In this document: positions 40,305-47,856 of the stretch, piece after piece
Position numbering within the stretch: the stretch's first letter is position 1
How the letters are laid out: every line of letters begins with the position of its first letter
Assembly: GCF_004053875.1 (NCBI RefSeq)
Contig: NZ_SBIP01000001.1
Span: forward strand, 682,001-746,000
DNA length: 64,000 bases
Direction of reading: 5' to 3'
From: Neorhizobium lilium
GTDB taxonomy: Bacteria > Pseudomonadota > Alphaproteobacteria > Rhizobiales > Rhizobiaceae
Position numbers and translations under genes: made by a program
The notes under the pieces: model-generated
Told to the model about the DNA's origin: nothing
The model's input: the letters and a program-made list of their open reading frames with translations, nothing else
The model's database searches: none

Positions 40305-40479
40305 GGACCCACGGGCCCGCCATCACCGGAAAGAACGTCCACACCGGAACCCACATAAACATCGGCTGGAGACCGTTGAACGACGCTATCGCCTGCTGCG
40401 GCGGCGCAGACGGCTCGCCTCCCCGGCGGGCTTCGCGGTAAGCTTGGAAATCGATGATCTCAGCGCTGTCGGTTGCCAT
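40294..40479 (-). CDS. Small hypothetical protein, coupled to the XRE-cupin gene
   Basis: A 61-residue frame from ATG 40479 with GAGG six bases upstream. It begins MATDSAEIIDFQAYREARRG, has a proline-rich middle and ends in a hydrophobic, tryptophan-rich segment, FMWVPVWTFFPVMAGPW, that could be a short membrane-associating helix. The IIDFQAYREAR opening resembles that of small uncharacterised rhizobial proteins. Its stop overlaps the XRE-cupin start by 11 bases. An upstream ATG at 40503 is possible. Function is unknown. Confidence 0.6.
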   Translation of the reverse strand: MATDSAEIIDFQAYREARRGGEPSAPPQQAIASFNGLQPMFMWVPVWTFFPVMAGPWVHAQ

Positions 40480-40825
40480 GGAATGCCTCTGTGTCATGGA
40501 CACAAGAATGATGCCCTTCAGGTCTGAATCAAAGACAGTGCTGGCTAAAACGGGCCATATGCGGAGAAAAGTTTTCGGCCAAGCGGCCGTGATGCGAAAA
40601 GTCTGCTGTCATCCGTCTCGTTCTCGTGGCTCTAGAGCAACGGCATCACGGTCTGAGCGCGAAGGCGAATAGCAAAGACCATCCTCTTTCGTCTGCAAAT
40701 GGAAAATTCCGTTCCTTTCTTTCGTCTGCCCAGCCGACTTAAAAGAGAGATAGCACTCGCGCTTGGACCTGCTGTTCCCGGTGAGGCTGCTGTTCCCCTC
40801 TGGAGGTTTTGACCTTCAAACTCAA
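40480..40825 (+). ncRNA. Gap with possible small RNA upstream of an orphan terminator
   Basis: No protein gene is convincing here. The 11-base CTGCTGTTCCC occurs twice, at 40769-40779 and 40787-40797, 18 bases apart. The stretch CTCTGGAGG follows, and the strong terminator at 40826 closes the region. This is the form expected for a trans-acting small RNA with C-rich loops, but no promoter was identified, so the 5' end is undefined and the call is speculative. Confidence 0.25.
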
Positions 40826-40853
40826 GGCATCGGTTTTCGATGCCCTTTTTTTT
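40826..40853 (+). terminator. Orphan intrinsic terminator with T8 tract
   Basis: GGCATCG (40826-40832) pairs with CGATGCC (40838-40844) across GTTTT, followed by C and eight T residues. It is among the best-formed intrinsic terminators in the window, yet no annotated plus-strand gene reads into it, which implies an unannotated transcript upstream. Confidence 0.8.
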
Positions 40854-40929
40854 GACCGGATGGCGCTCCCAGCCCGCATCTTTGGCGTGAATGTCCCTTA
40901 TTCGTCTGCTGACGGCATCGACCAGGGCC

Positions 40930-41111
40930 ACCGCCATGGATCACGTCAGGGCCTGTCGGGTGCCACTCGGGATCCGTATATCCTGGAGCGGATCGGCGAA
41001 TTCAAATGTCTCTGAAAGCGGGCGCCGCCGATGCCGCGGTAGCAGCCGTGCAAGCCGCCCTTGATCGCAGCCCCGGCGTCACCGAGCACAAGCGTGCCGA
41101 AACGGCGATCT
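40930..41111 (+). pseudogene. Degraded SfnB/acyl-CoA dehydrogenase-like fragment
   Basis: Two frames carry pieces of one protein. HGSRQGLSGATRDPYILERIGEF ends near 41005, where the frame stops. The next frame continues with MSLKAGAADAAVAAVQAALDRSP from 41007 to the TAA at 41109-41111. The order DPYILERIGE followed by an Ala-rich helix with ALDRS matches the C-terminal third of SfnB-family flavin monooxygenases related to acyl-CoA dehydrogenases. The frameshift and missing front two-thirds make it a remnant. Similarity was judged by eye, so confidence is limited. Confidence 0.5.
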
Positions 41112-41148
41112 AAGCCGCGATCTCGATCGCGATCGCGATCTGCTCCCC

Positions 41149-41542
41149 CTCGAATTCGGCCTTCGCATCACGATGGTGGTGCGCGAGACCTCCGATGAGG
41201 CGGGCGGTGGCAGAGGCCAAGGTCGCCAAGCTGGCGGAAGGCACAAGCGGAAGATGGAACGATCACCGCCAGTCGATCGCAGTCGGCCAGAAGCGGCTGT
41301 TCGATCTGCAAAGCCTCGGCGATGTGCTGGACGACAATCTCTACATCGTGCCGGGCAAATTTGGCGCCGGTGGCGCCGGTACCACATGGCCCGTCGGCTC
41401 GGCCGAGGAAGTCGCGCGATCCTTGAAGAGATACCGCGACCTCGGTATTACCAAGTTCATCCTGTCTGACACGCCATATCTGACGGAGATCGTCAGACAG
41501 AGGAAAGACCTGCTTCCGCTGCTGAATCCCGGCATTCGCTGA
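41149..41542 (+). pseudogene. Frameshifted remnant of an SsuD-like flavin monooxygenase (C-terminal part)
   Basis: LEFGLRITMVVRETSDEA is read from 41149, then the frame shifts near 41203-41210 and continues as AVAEAKVAKLAEG to NLYIVPGKFGAGGAGTTWPV, KRYRDLGITKFILSDTPYL and the stop at 41542. These are the last ~130 residues of a luciferase-like alkanesulfonate monooxygenase related to 43026-44159. The N-terminal two-thirds are absent. The joint with the preceding SfnB-like debris is marked by alternating GATC/GCGATC bases (41117-41140). It is followed by a strong terminator. Confidence 0.75.
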
Positions 41543-41565
41543 AGAGAGAGATCAGAGCAGCGCGT

Positions 41566-41601
41566 CATCATATCGATCGGGCTTCAGCCCGATCGATATG
41601 A
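41566..41601. terminator. Long perfect inverted repeat, bidirectional terminator
   Basis: The arms 41566-41582 (ATCATATCGATCGGGCT) and 41585-41601 are perfect 17-base complements separated by TC, and TTTGCTTTG follows on the plus strand. It stands between the SsuD remnant and the converging ArsR gene and probably ended both transcripts. Confidence 0.75.
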
Positions 41602-41648
41602 TTTGCTTTGCCGCTTAAGCCCCTTTGGACCAAAACCGCCATTTGGCC

Positions 41649-42110
41649 CTATTCCATGTCTGCCTGAACGGACGGGGAGAATTGCGCGCCCTTCCAGATC
41701 GCCGATGCCGAGGCATCTGGAAACAGGAGCCGAAGATGGCCGATGATCTGGCCGACGCGCGGATCGGCCAATCGATACAAGACAGCTTTGGCCTGTCGCG
41801 AGCCGACGATTATCCCGGCATCCCGCAACTCTCCGATCTGCTGTGACAATGTAGGCTGATGGACATCGAGGATTTCCTCCAACTCGCCCACAGTGCGGGA
41901 ACCTTCCATCAGCACGCACAAGATAGAGAGCCGAACTGGATTGGACATCGCCTTGAGAAAATCTGACGCAGCGCCGATCGCCCGGCATTTCACTTTCGGA
42001 ACATGCGGCTTCGGCTGGTTGGAATTATCCGTAACGTCTTTCGTCGCCACCAAATACGCTCCGTTTGATAGGAAATTTTTCTCCGCAGCGACGAAATGGA
42101 AGTCGAACAT
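41649..42110 (-). CDS. ArsR family transcriptional regulator (BigR/SqrR-like)
   Basis: A 153-residue winged-helix repressor with an unusually long (~45 residue) N-terminal extension before the core FLKAMSNPVRLSILCVLMEG. The recognition helix is DVHQPTLSQQIGELRDAG, and the wing is SRQAKAVLYRLADPR. The core resembles sulfide/persulfide sensors BigR and SqrR. Cys65 in SILCVLMEG corresponds to their first sensing cysteine, but there is no second one near the C-terminus, so a disulfide switch within one chain is unlikely. ATG 42110 is used; the true start could be internal. It faces a signal-less binding-fold gene and the ssu operon across a 65-base gap with a perfect palindrome. Confidence 0.85.
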   Translation of the reverse strand: MFDFHFVAAEKNFLSNGAYLVATKDVTDNSNQPKPHVPKVKCRAIGAASDFLKAMSNPVRLSILCVLMEGSRTVGELEEILDVHQPTLSQQIGELRDAGIIVGSRQAKAVLYRLADPRVGQIIGHLRLLFPDASASAIWKGAQFSPSVQADME

Positions 42111-42133
42111 TCCTGGCCGCCGCAATCCTCTTC

Positions 42134-42153
42134 ATTATATAAATTTATATAAT
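42134..42153. promoter_or_regulatory. Perfect 20-base AT palindrome, probable ArsR operator
   Basis: ATTATATAAATTTATATAAT is exactly self-complementary. It sits midway between the ArsR start (24 bases away) and the first ssu-operon gene (23 bases away). BigR-type repressors are known to bind AT-rich palindromes in such compact divergent gaps, so this is the likely shared operator. Confidence 0.7.
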
Positions 42154-42175
42154 AAAAATCAACGCGAGAAGTGCC

Positions 42176-43024
42176 TTGGTATTCAGGATCGGCCATCATC
42201 CCAACAACCTGCATCTAAAACTGGCTTCGCTCTGGCCTGGTGCCTTTGCGTCCATGAAGCCGGAATTTGCGGCCTATACCGAAGGGCGCGAGACGGCCGA
42301 CCGGCTGACAAGAGGTGAATTCGATATCGGCGGTACGGGTTCGACGCCACCGATCCTGGCTCAGGCCGCCGGCCTTTCCGTGACCTATGCCGCAGCTTCG
42401 GCGCCAAGACCTGCAAACGGTGCTATCCTCGTATCGAAGGCATCCGACATCCAGAGTGTCGGCGACCTCAAGGGCAAGCCGGTAGCCCTGGTTGATGGTT
42501 CATTTCTGACCTATTTCCTGGCCAAGCAGCTTGAGGAAGACGGTTTCAGGCTGACGGATGTGGAGCGGCGTGACATCGCCCCGATTGCCTCCAGCGAGGC
42601 TTTGCGGGATGGCGCGGTTTCCGCCTGGGTGGCAATGGCTCCGCATCTGGAACAGTCGCTGGCGAGCGGCGAGTTTCGCGTTCTTGCCAATTGCGGCAAC
42701 CTCATTCCCAACCGCTCGCAGTTCTGGACGATAGAGGCGCGAGGCCTCTCTGCCGAAACGCTTCAGGATTTTGCCGGCGAACTGAAACTGCTGGGAGCAC
42801 AGATCGCAGCAGATCCGGAAAAGGCCGCCGCACTTCTGTCCGCAGGTGGCGAAGAGGCGGAACGGCGGGCATGGACCCGGGTGGTCTCCGAAAGAAACTG
42901 GCAGGTGATCACGGCAGGCGACGCCTTGCTGCGCGAGCAGCAGGCCGAGGCCGATACGCTTTACAGGCACGGCGATCTCGTTGCGCAGCTTACAATCGAT
43001 ACGAAGAACGGCAAAGAGAGCTGA
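42176..43024 (+). CDS. Signal-less sulfonate binding-fold protein
   Basis: A 282-residue SsuA/TauA-like fold: FRIGHHPNNLHLKLASLWPG, the cleft segment FDIGGTGSTPPILAQAAG and LKGKPVALVDGSFLTYFLAKQL. There is no signal peptide; the fold begins at residue 2 after TTG 42176, and no in-frame start exists upstream before the operator. A cytosolic role is therefore likely: a ligand sensor, or an enzyme like DszB, a sulfinate desulfinase of the same fold. No cysteine lies near the N-terminus where DszB has its nucleophile, which argues against simple equivalence. It leads the ssu operon and ends one base before the ssuD start codon. N-terminal truncation is the alternative. Confidence 0.7.
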   Translation: MVFRIGHHPNNLHLKLASLWPGAFASMKPEFAAYTEGRETADRLTRGEFDIGGTGSTPPILAQAAGLSVTYAAASAPRPANGAILVSKASDIQSVGDLKGKPVALVDGSFLTYFLAKQLEEDGFRLTDVERRDIAPIASSEALRDGAVSAWVAMAPHLEQSLASGEFRVLANCGNLIPNRSQFWTIEARGLSAETLQDFAGELKLLGAQIAADPEKAAALLSAGGEEAERRAWTRVVSERNWQVITAGDALLREQQAEADTLYRHGDLVAQLTIDTKNGKES

Positions 43025-43025
43025 C

Positions 43026-44159
43026 ATGAACGTGCTTTGGTACATGTGCGCACCCGATGGCGCTTACCCCTGGAAGCCCGAGGGCTCCCGCACGATCGAC
43101 TACGGCTATTACAAGCAGCTGGCCCAGGCCTATGACCATCTCGGCTTCACCGGCGCGCTGTTTGCAACCGGTGCGCATGACGTCTGGCCGCTGGCCGGCG
43201 CGCTTCTGCCCTATACGGAGCGCATGAAGTTTCTCATCGCCTTCCATCCCGGCCTGATCGCCCCGACGCTGCTTGCCAAGATGGCCGCGACCTTCCAGGA
43301 ATTCTCCAACGGCCGGCTGATGCTGAACGTCGTCTCCGGCGATGCCAAGATGCTCGGCGCCTATGGCATGATGCTGCCGCATGACGAACGTTATGTCATG
43401 GCGGATGAATATCTGACCATCTGGCACCAACTGATGGCCGGCGAAAGCGTCACCCACAAGGGCAAATATTTCCAGACGGAAGGCGCCAAGCTTGCGCTGC
43501 CTGCGGGCACGTCGATCCAGCCGCCGCCGCTCTGGTTCGGCGGATCTTCCGACAGCGCCATCGACGTCGCCGCAAAACATGTCGAGACCTATCTCTCCTG
43601 GGGCGAAACGCCGGAACAGATGGGCGAAAAGGTCAAGAAGGTCAAAGCCCGGGCCGCCGAACACGGTCGCGAGCTGACATATGGCATCCGCCTCTATGTC
43701 ATCGTCCGTCAGACGGACGAAAAGGCCTGGGAAGCAGCCGCCGACCTCTATGATCAGATGGACGATGCGGCGATTGCCGCCAATCAGCGTTTCGTATCGA
43801 ATACGGATTCCGTCGGCCAGCAGCGCATGAGCGCCATGCATGGCGGCATCAAGCCGACCAATCTGCGCGATCTGGAAATCGCACCGAACCTGTGGGCCGG
43901 CGTCGGCCTCGTCCGCCCAGGCCCGGGCACGGCCATCGTCGGCTCGCCGGATACGGTCATCCGCACGCTCGAAGCCTATCAGAAGGTCGGTGTCGACACG
44001 TTCATCCTGTCCGGCATGCCGCTCCTCGAAGAGGCCTATCGTTTTGGCGAGCTGGTTCTTCCACGACTGCCCGTTGCGCGCGTCACGCAGGAACGCAAGC
44101 ATTTTACCTGGTCGACCCTGTTCGACCGCGATCTCAGCGGAAAGCCGGCCAATGGCTGA
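43026..44159 (+). CDS. ssuD: FMNH2-dependent alkanesulfonate monooxygenase
   Basis: A 377-residue luciferase-like TIM-barrel monooxygenase that cleaves the C-S bond of alkanesulfonates to aldehyde and sulfite. Diagnostic blocks are GSRTIDYGYYKQLAQA near residue 20, FGGSSDSAIDVAAKHVETYLSWGETPE near 175, NTDSVGQQRMSAMHGG near 262, and NLWAGVGLVRPGPGTAIVG near 295, all very close to E. coli SsuD. ATG 43026 has AAAGAGAG upstream. It needs an FMN reductase (SsuE), which is not found in this window. Its stop overlaps the permease start by eight bases. Confidence 0.93.
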   Translation: MNVLWYMCAPDGAYPWKPEGSRTIDYGYYKQLAQAYDHLGFTGALFATGAHDVWPLAGALLPYTERMKFLIAFHPGLIAPTLLAKMAATFQEFSNGRLMLNVVSGDAKMLGAYGMMLPHDERYVMADEYLTIWHQLMAGESVTHKGKYFQTEGAKLALPAGTSIQPPPLWFGGSSDSAIDVAAKHVETYLSWGETPEQMGEKVKKVKARAAEHGRELTYGIRLYVIVRQTDEKAWEAAADLYDQMDDAAIAANQRFVSNTDSVGQQRMSAMHGGIKPTNLRDLEIAPNLWAGVGLVRPGPGTAIVGSPDTVIRTLEAYQKVGVDTFILSGMPLLEEAYRFGELVLPRLPVARVTQERKHFTWSTLFDRDLSGKPANG

Positions 44160-44988
44160 CAGAAGCGCCGCAGAGCGAAACGACACCCACGGAACGCCGG
44201 ACGCATCCCTTCTGGCGCCCGCCGACAACCGGCTTTGGCGAACGGCCGGCCGGATCGCCTCGCCGATCGCAATTATCGCCCTCTGGCAGATCGCCAGCCT
44301 TTCCGGCCTGCTTTCGCCGCGAATTCTGGCCGCACCGACCGAAATCGCGATCACTGCGGGTCGGCTGATCGCATCCGGCGAGCTTGTCACCGGGCTTGTC
44401 GTTTCTTTCCTGCGTGTGTCTGCCGGCTTTTCCATCGCCGTCGTGATCGGCATCGCGCTGGCGCTCACCTCCGGTCTGTCGCGACTTGGCGAAGCCATTA
44501 TCGACCCGCCGATACAGATGCTGAAGGCCATGCCCTTCCTTGGCCTGTTGCCGCTCTTCATCCTCTGGTTCGGCATCGGCGAGGCTCCGAAGATCGGCCT
44601 CGTCGCCTTCGGGGCGATCTTCCCGATCTACCTGACATTACATGGCGGCATCCGCAGCATAGACAAGAAACTGATCGAGACCAGCCAGGTGCTCGAACTC
44701 GGAACGATCGGGATCATCAGGCATATCGTCATTCCGGGCGCACTTCCCTCGCTTCTGGTCGGTATCCGTTACGGCCTCAGCGTCGCCTGGCTCAGCCTCG
44801 TCGTCGGGGAGCAGATCAACGCGTCCAGCGGCATCGGCTACATCATCACCTATGCGCGGGATTTCCTGCAGACCGACGTGATCGTCGTCTGCCTGCTTGT
44901 CTACGCAATCATGGGTCTTCTGACCGACGGACTGGTGCGTGGAATTGAAGCTTACGCGCTGCGTTGGCGCCCGCAGGTGATTGCATGA
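44152..44988 (+). CDS. ssuC: Aliphatic sulfonate ABC permease
   Basis: A 278-residue permease with a ~35 residue hydrophilic N-tail and six membrane segments. It includes MLKAMPFLGLLPLFILWFGIGEAPK, typical of SsuC/TauC, and the EAA loop with LIETSQVLELGTIGIIRHIV. ATG 44152 overlaps ssuD. The gene overlaps ssuB by four bases (ATGA), so the operon is tightly coupled. Confidence 0.92.
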   Translation: MADRSAAERNDTHGTPDASLLAPADNRLWRTAGRIASPIAIIALWQIASLSGLLSPRILAAPTEIAITAGRLIASGELVTGLVVSFLRVSAGFSIAVVIGIALALTSGLSRLGEAIIDPPIQMLKAMPFLGLLPLFILWFGIGEAPKIGLVAFGAIFPIYLTLHGGIRSIDKKLIETSQVLELGTIGIIRHIVIPGALPSLLVGIRYGLSVAWLSLVVGEQINASSGIGYIITYARDFLQTDVIVVCLLVYAIMGLLTDGLVRGIEAYALRWRPQVIA

Positions 44989-45689
44989 ACGCGCTTGTCG
45001 ACATTCGCCGTCTCCGCCGTTCCTTCGGGGGCCCTGCCGTTCTCGACGGCATCGATCTGAAGATTGCGCAGGGAGAATTTGTCGCCCTGCTCGGGCGTAG
45101 CGGTTCCGGCAAGTCAACGCTCCTGCGGGTTTTGGCCGGGCTCGACACCGCGCCTGCCCAAAAGCTTGAAATTCCCGCACGCCGGTCCGTCGTCTTCCAG
45201 GAACCTCGGCTCCTGCCGTGGAAGAGCGTTATCGAAAATGTCGCGCTCGGCGCCCGAAAGCCGGATGCGCGCGCACTGGCAGGCGCAGCACTCGCGGATG
45301 TCTCACTGTCGCATCGGCGCGACGCATGGCCGCTGACGCTTTCCGGCGGCGAGGCTCAGCGGGCGTCACTTGCCCGTGCCCTCGTGCGCAGCCCCGATCT
45401 CCTTCTTCTCGACGAGCCCTTTGCCGCCCTCGATGCGCTGACACGCTTGCGCATGCACGATCTGGTTTTCGATCTCTGGCGCAAACACCATCCGGCGATT
45501 CTGCTCGTCACCCATGACGTGTGGGAAGCGGTGGCGCTGGCCGACCGCATTCTCGTCCTTGATCAGGGGCGGTTCTCACACGAGATCCGCGTCGATATCG
45601 AACATCCGCGCCGCCGGGGCGATCCGCAGGCGAGCCTTATCGAAACAGGGCTCCTTCGCGAACTCGGCGTCGAACTCTCTCACGTCTGA
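44985..45689 (+). CDS. ssuB: Aliphatic sulfonate ABC ATP-binding protein
   Basis: A 234-residue ATPase with Walker A GRSGSGKST, the Q-loop segment VVFQEPRLLPWKSV typical of SsuB/TauB, signature LSGGEAQRASLARAL, Walker B LLLLDEPFAALD and the switch histidine in LVTHDVWEA. ATG 44985 overlaps the ssuC stop; AGGTGA lies upstream. It energises import with SsuC and the binding protein encoded next. Confidence 0.92.
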   Translation: MNALVDIRRLRRSFGGPAVLDGIDLKIAQGEFVALLGRSGSGKSTLLRVLAGLDTAPAQKLEIPARRSVVFQEPRLLPWKSVIENVALGARKPDARALAGAALADVSLSHRRDAWPLTLSGGEAQRASLARALVRSPDLLLLDEPFAALDALTRLRMHDLVFDLWRKHHPAILLVTHDVWEAVALADRILVLDQGRFSHEIRVDIEHPRRRGDPQASLIETGLLRELGVELSHV

Positions 45690-45734
45690 AGCCATACCCG
45701 TCTCTCACGCCAAACCGGCAGATCGGATCCCAGA

Positions 45735-46688
45735 ATGTTTACCAAACGACAGCTTCTCGCCACGATAGCAGTGTCAGCGGCCATAACCGGCAGCGCGCCG
45801 GCAGCGCATGCGGCCGACCAGACGATCCGTATCGGCTGGCTGCGCGGACCGAACGACATCACGCTCGCAAAATCGCGCGGCACCCTTGAAAAGGCGCTCG
45901 CGGACAAGGGCATCAAGGTCGAATGGGCAGGCCCGTTCCCGGCCGCGGCACCCGCCTTCGAGGCGCTGAATGCTGGCGCCATCGACATCACGGCTGGCAG
46001 CTCCACATCCGCAATCGCTGCCCTTTCGGCGAAGATCCCGCTGGTCGTCTTTGCCTATCAGAAGATGGCGCCGGGTTCGGAAGGCATCGTCGTGAAAAAG
46101 GATTCCGGTATCAATTCGCTCAAGGAGCTGGCCGGCAAGAAGGTCGCGGTCAATCGTGGCGGCACCGGCGAATATCTTCTGATGCAGGGCCTTGCCACCA
46201 ATGGCGTCGATCCCAAGAGCGTCGAGCGTGTCTATCTGAGCCCGAGCGATAGCGGCCCGAGCTTCAGCCAAGGCCATGTCGATGCCTGGGCAACCTGGGA
46301 CCCGTTCCTGACGATTGCCGAAAAGGCCTATGACGGCAAGGTTCTGGCAGATGGCGCCGCCATCAAGTCCGACAATGCCGTGGTCCTCGTGGCCAGCAAG
46401 GATTTTGCCAAATCCAAGGCCGATCAGCTTCAGCTCGTCTTCGACGTAATCAAGTCCGAAAACGCGTGGGCCGTCGCCAACAAGGCCGAGGCCGGTGCCG
46501 TCTGGGCGAAGGAAATGAACGTACCCGCCGACCTCGCCGCCAAGATCGGCGCGAACAATGCGGTACCGACCACGGCGGTGACCGAAGTCGACGTCAAGCA
46601 GATCGGCGCTGTTGCCGAATGGTACGCCAAGAGCGGCATCATTCCGGCTCTGCCGGATGTCGCAGCCGGCGTCGTTTCGCTGAAGTAA
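45735..46688 (+). CDS. ssuA: Aliphatic sulfonate ABC periplasmic binding protein
   Basis: A 317-residue binding protein with a Sec signal (residues 1-26, cut near AAHA-AD). The mature start TIRIGWLRGPNDITLAKSRG and the cleft NAGAIDITAGSSTSAIAALSAK match SsuA. KKVAVNRGGTGEYLLMQGLA and SQGHVDAWATWDPFL are further hallmarks. It is placed last in the operon, 45 bases after ssuB, and is followed by a terminator. It is the only exported receptor in this operon. Confidence 0.9.
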   Translation: MFTKRQLLATIAVSAAITGSAPAAHAADQTIRIGWLRGPNDITLAKSRGTLEKALADKGIKVEWAGPFPAAAPAFEALNAGAIDITAGSSTSAIAALSAKIPLVVFAYQKMAPGSEGIVVKKDSGINSLKELAGKKVAVNRGGTGEYLLMQGLATNGVDPKSVERVYLSPSDSGPSFSQGHVDAWATWDPFLTIAEKAYDGKVLADGAAIKSDNAVVLVASKDFAKSKADQLQLVFDVIKSENAWAVANKAEAGAVWAKEMNVPADLAAKIGANNAVPTTAVTEVDVKQIGAVAEWYAKSGIIPALPDVAAGVVSLK

Positions 46689-46704
46689 GCCACACGCCAT
46701 GGGG

Positions 46705-46727
46705 GACGGCGTATCGACCACGCCGTC
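46705..46727 (+). terminator. Intrinsic terminator of the ssu operon
   Basis: GACGGCGT (46705-46712) and ACGCCGTC (46720-46727) form an eight-pair stem with a seven-base loop, followed by TTCCTTC. It comes 16 bases after the ssuA stop. Confidence 0.6.
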
Positions 46728-46766
46728 TTCCTTCAAAACAATTTTGCGCGCCACATCAAAAGAAAG

Positions 46767-46807
46767 CCAAAATAAATATAGCCTATTAAAATTATAGAAT
46801 ATTTTGG
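46767..46807. promoter_or_regulatory. Inverted repeat in the cysteine synthase promoter
   Basis: CCAAAATA (46767-46774) and TATTTTGG (46800-46807) are perfect complements 25 bases apart, enclosing an AT-rich core that includes TATAGCC and TTATAGAAT. Located 48 bases before the cysK-like start, it is a good candidate for a sulfur-regulator site. Confidence 0.4.
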
Positions 46808-46854
46808 TTCTCACTCGACCACCGCTCCCGCTACCATCAACCTCCACAGGACCA

Positions 46855-47835
46855 ATGGGGAGACGGGAAACGTTGAGCAAAATCCATCAGGGATTCACCG
46901 AGGTCGTTGGCAATACGCCGCTCGTCGATCTTCAACGGTTGCGGCAGGCTTATGAGCTGAACGCCAGGCTTCTCGGCAAGCTGGAATATCTTAACCCGGC
47001 AGGCAGCATCAAGGATCGTACGGCGCTCGGTATCATCCGCCAGGCGGAGAACGATGGCCGGTTGAAGGCCGGTGACCTTCTGGTCGATCTGACGAGCGGC
47101 AATACCGGCATCGGGATTGCCGCTGTTGCGGCTGCGCGCGGCTATCGGACCAAGTTCTATCTGCGAAACACGACCAGCGAGGACAAGATCAATATCCTGA
47201 GGCAGTTCGGCTCCGAGATCGTCCTGGTCGACAATGAAGAGCTTTTCCAGCCCCAGGCCGTTCATCGCATCATCGAGCGGATCAAGGAGCAAAACCCGGA
47301 TGCCTTTTATACCGGCCAGCGCTCCAATGCCGCAAACCCGCAGGTTCACTACGACACGACAGGCCCCGAACTATGGCGGGATACGGATGGTGAAATCGAT
47401 ATTTTTGTCGGAACGGTCGGTACCGGAGGGACGATCAGCGGCGCTGGCCGCTTCCTGAAGGAGAACAAGCCCGATATTCGCATCGTTGTTGCCGAACCGA
47501 CTGTCGGCTCTCTTCCCTCCCCCGAGAACCCGAAAAACCCGGCCATCGAGGGCGTCCACAAGGTGACGGACATCACCGACGGCACCCTTCCGGAAACCTA
47601 CAATACGGCGATTGCCGACGAAATTATCGCCGTAACCACGACTGAGGCACGGCAGGCCGCCCTCACAGTAGCACGACAAGAGGGGTTCTTCGTCGGCACC
47701 TCCTCGGGCGCCGCAGTCGTTGCAGCTGTCAATCTCGCGAGACGACCGGAGAACTACGGAAAAACGATCGCATTGATCTTCCCGGACAGCGGCGAGAGAT
47801 ACCTCTCCCTGTTTGGGCCGGATGCCGAGGCGTGA
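46855..47835 (+). CDS. cysK: Cysteine synthase / PLP-dependent O-acetylserine sulfhydrylase family
   Basis: A 326-residue fold-type II PLP enzyme that makes cysteine from O-acetylserine and sulfide, or thiosulfate in CysM-type members. The PLP lysine is Lys53 in NPAGSIKDRTALG, the substrate loop is TSGNTGIGIA, the phosphate-binding loop is GTGGTISGAGR and the C-terminal serine region is GTSSGAAVVAA. ATG 46855 is used; TTG 46873 (after GGGAGA) is an equally good alternative. It has its own promoter after the ssu terminator. Here it would fix sulfur released by the monooxygenases. Cystathionine beta-synthase-like activity cannot be excluded. Confidence 0.88.
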   Translation: MGRRETLSKIHQGFTEVVGNTPLVDLQRLRQAYELNARLLGKLEYLNPAGSIKDRTALGIIRQAENDGRLKAGDLLVDLTSGNTGIGIAAVAAARGYRTKFYLRNTTSEDKINILRQFGSEIVLVDNEELFQPQAVHRIIERIKEQNPDAFYTGQRSNAANPQVHYDTTGPELWRDTDGEIDIFVGTVGTGGTISGAGRFLKENKPDIRIVVAEPTVGSLPSPENPKNPAIEGVHKVTDITDGTLPETYNTAIADEIIAVTTTEARQAALTVARQEGFFVGTSSGAAVVAAVNLARRPENYGKTIALIFPDSGERYLSLFGPDAEA

Positions 47836-47856
47836 ACGACGTTTACTAAAATCGCC

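Noticed and set aside
41117-41140. GATC/GCGATC alternating patch as a CRISPR or functional repeat
   Set aside because: It is a single short run without spacers or further copies, and it sits at a junction of two pseudogene fragments.
42990-44576. A 528-residue minus-strand open frame over ssuD and ssuC
   Set aside because: Both sense genes have clear motifs and overlapping start/stop signals. The antisense frame has no recognisable domain and is a codon-bias artefact.
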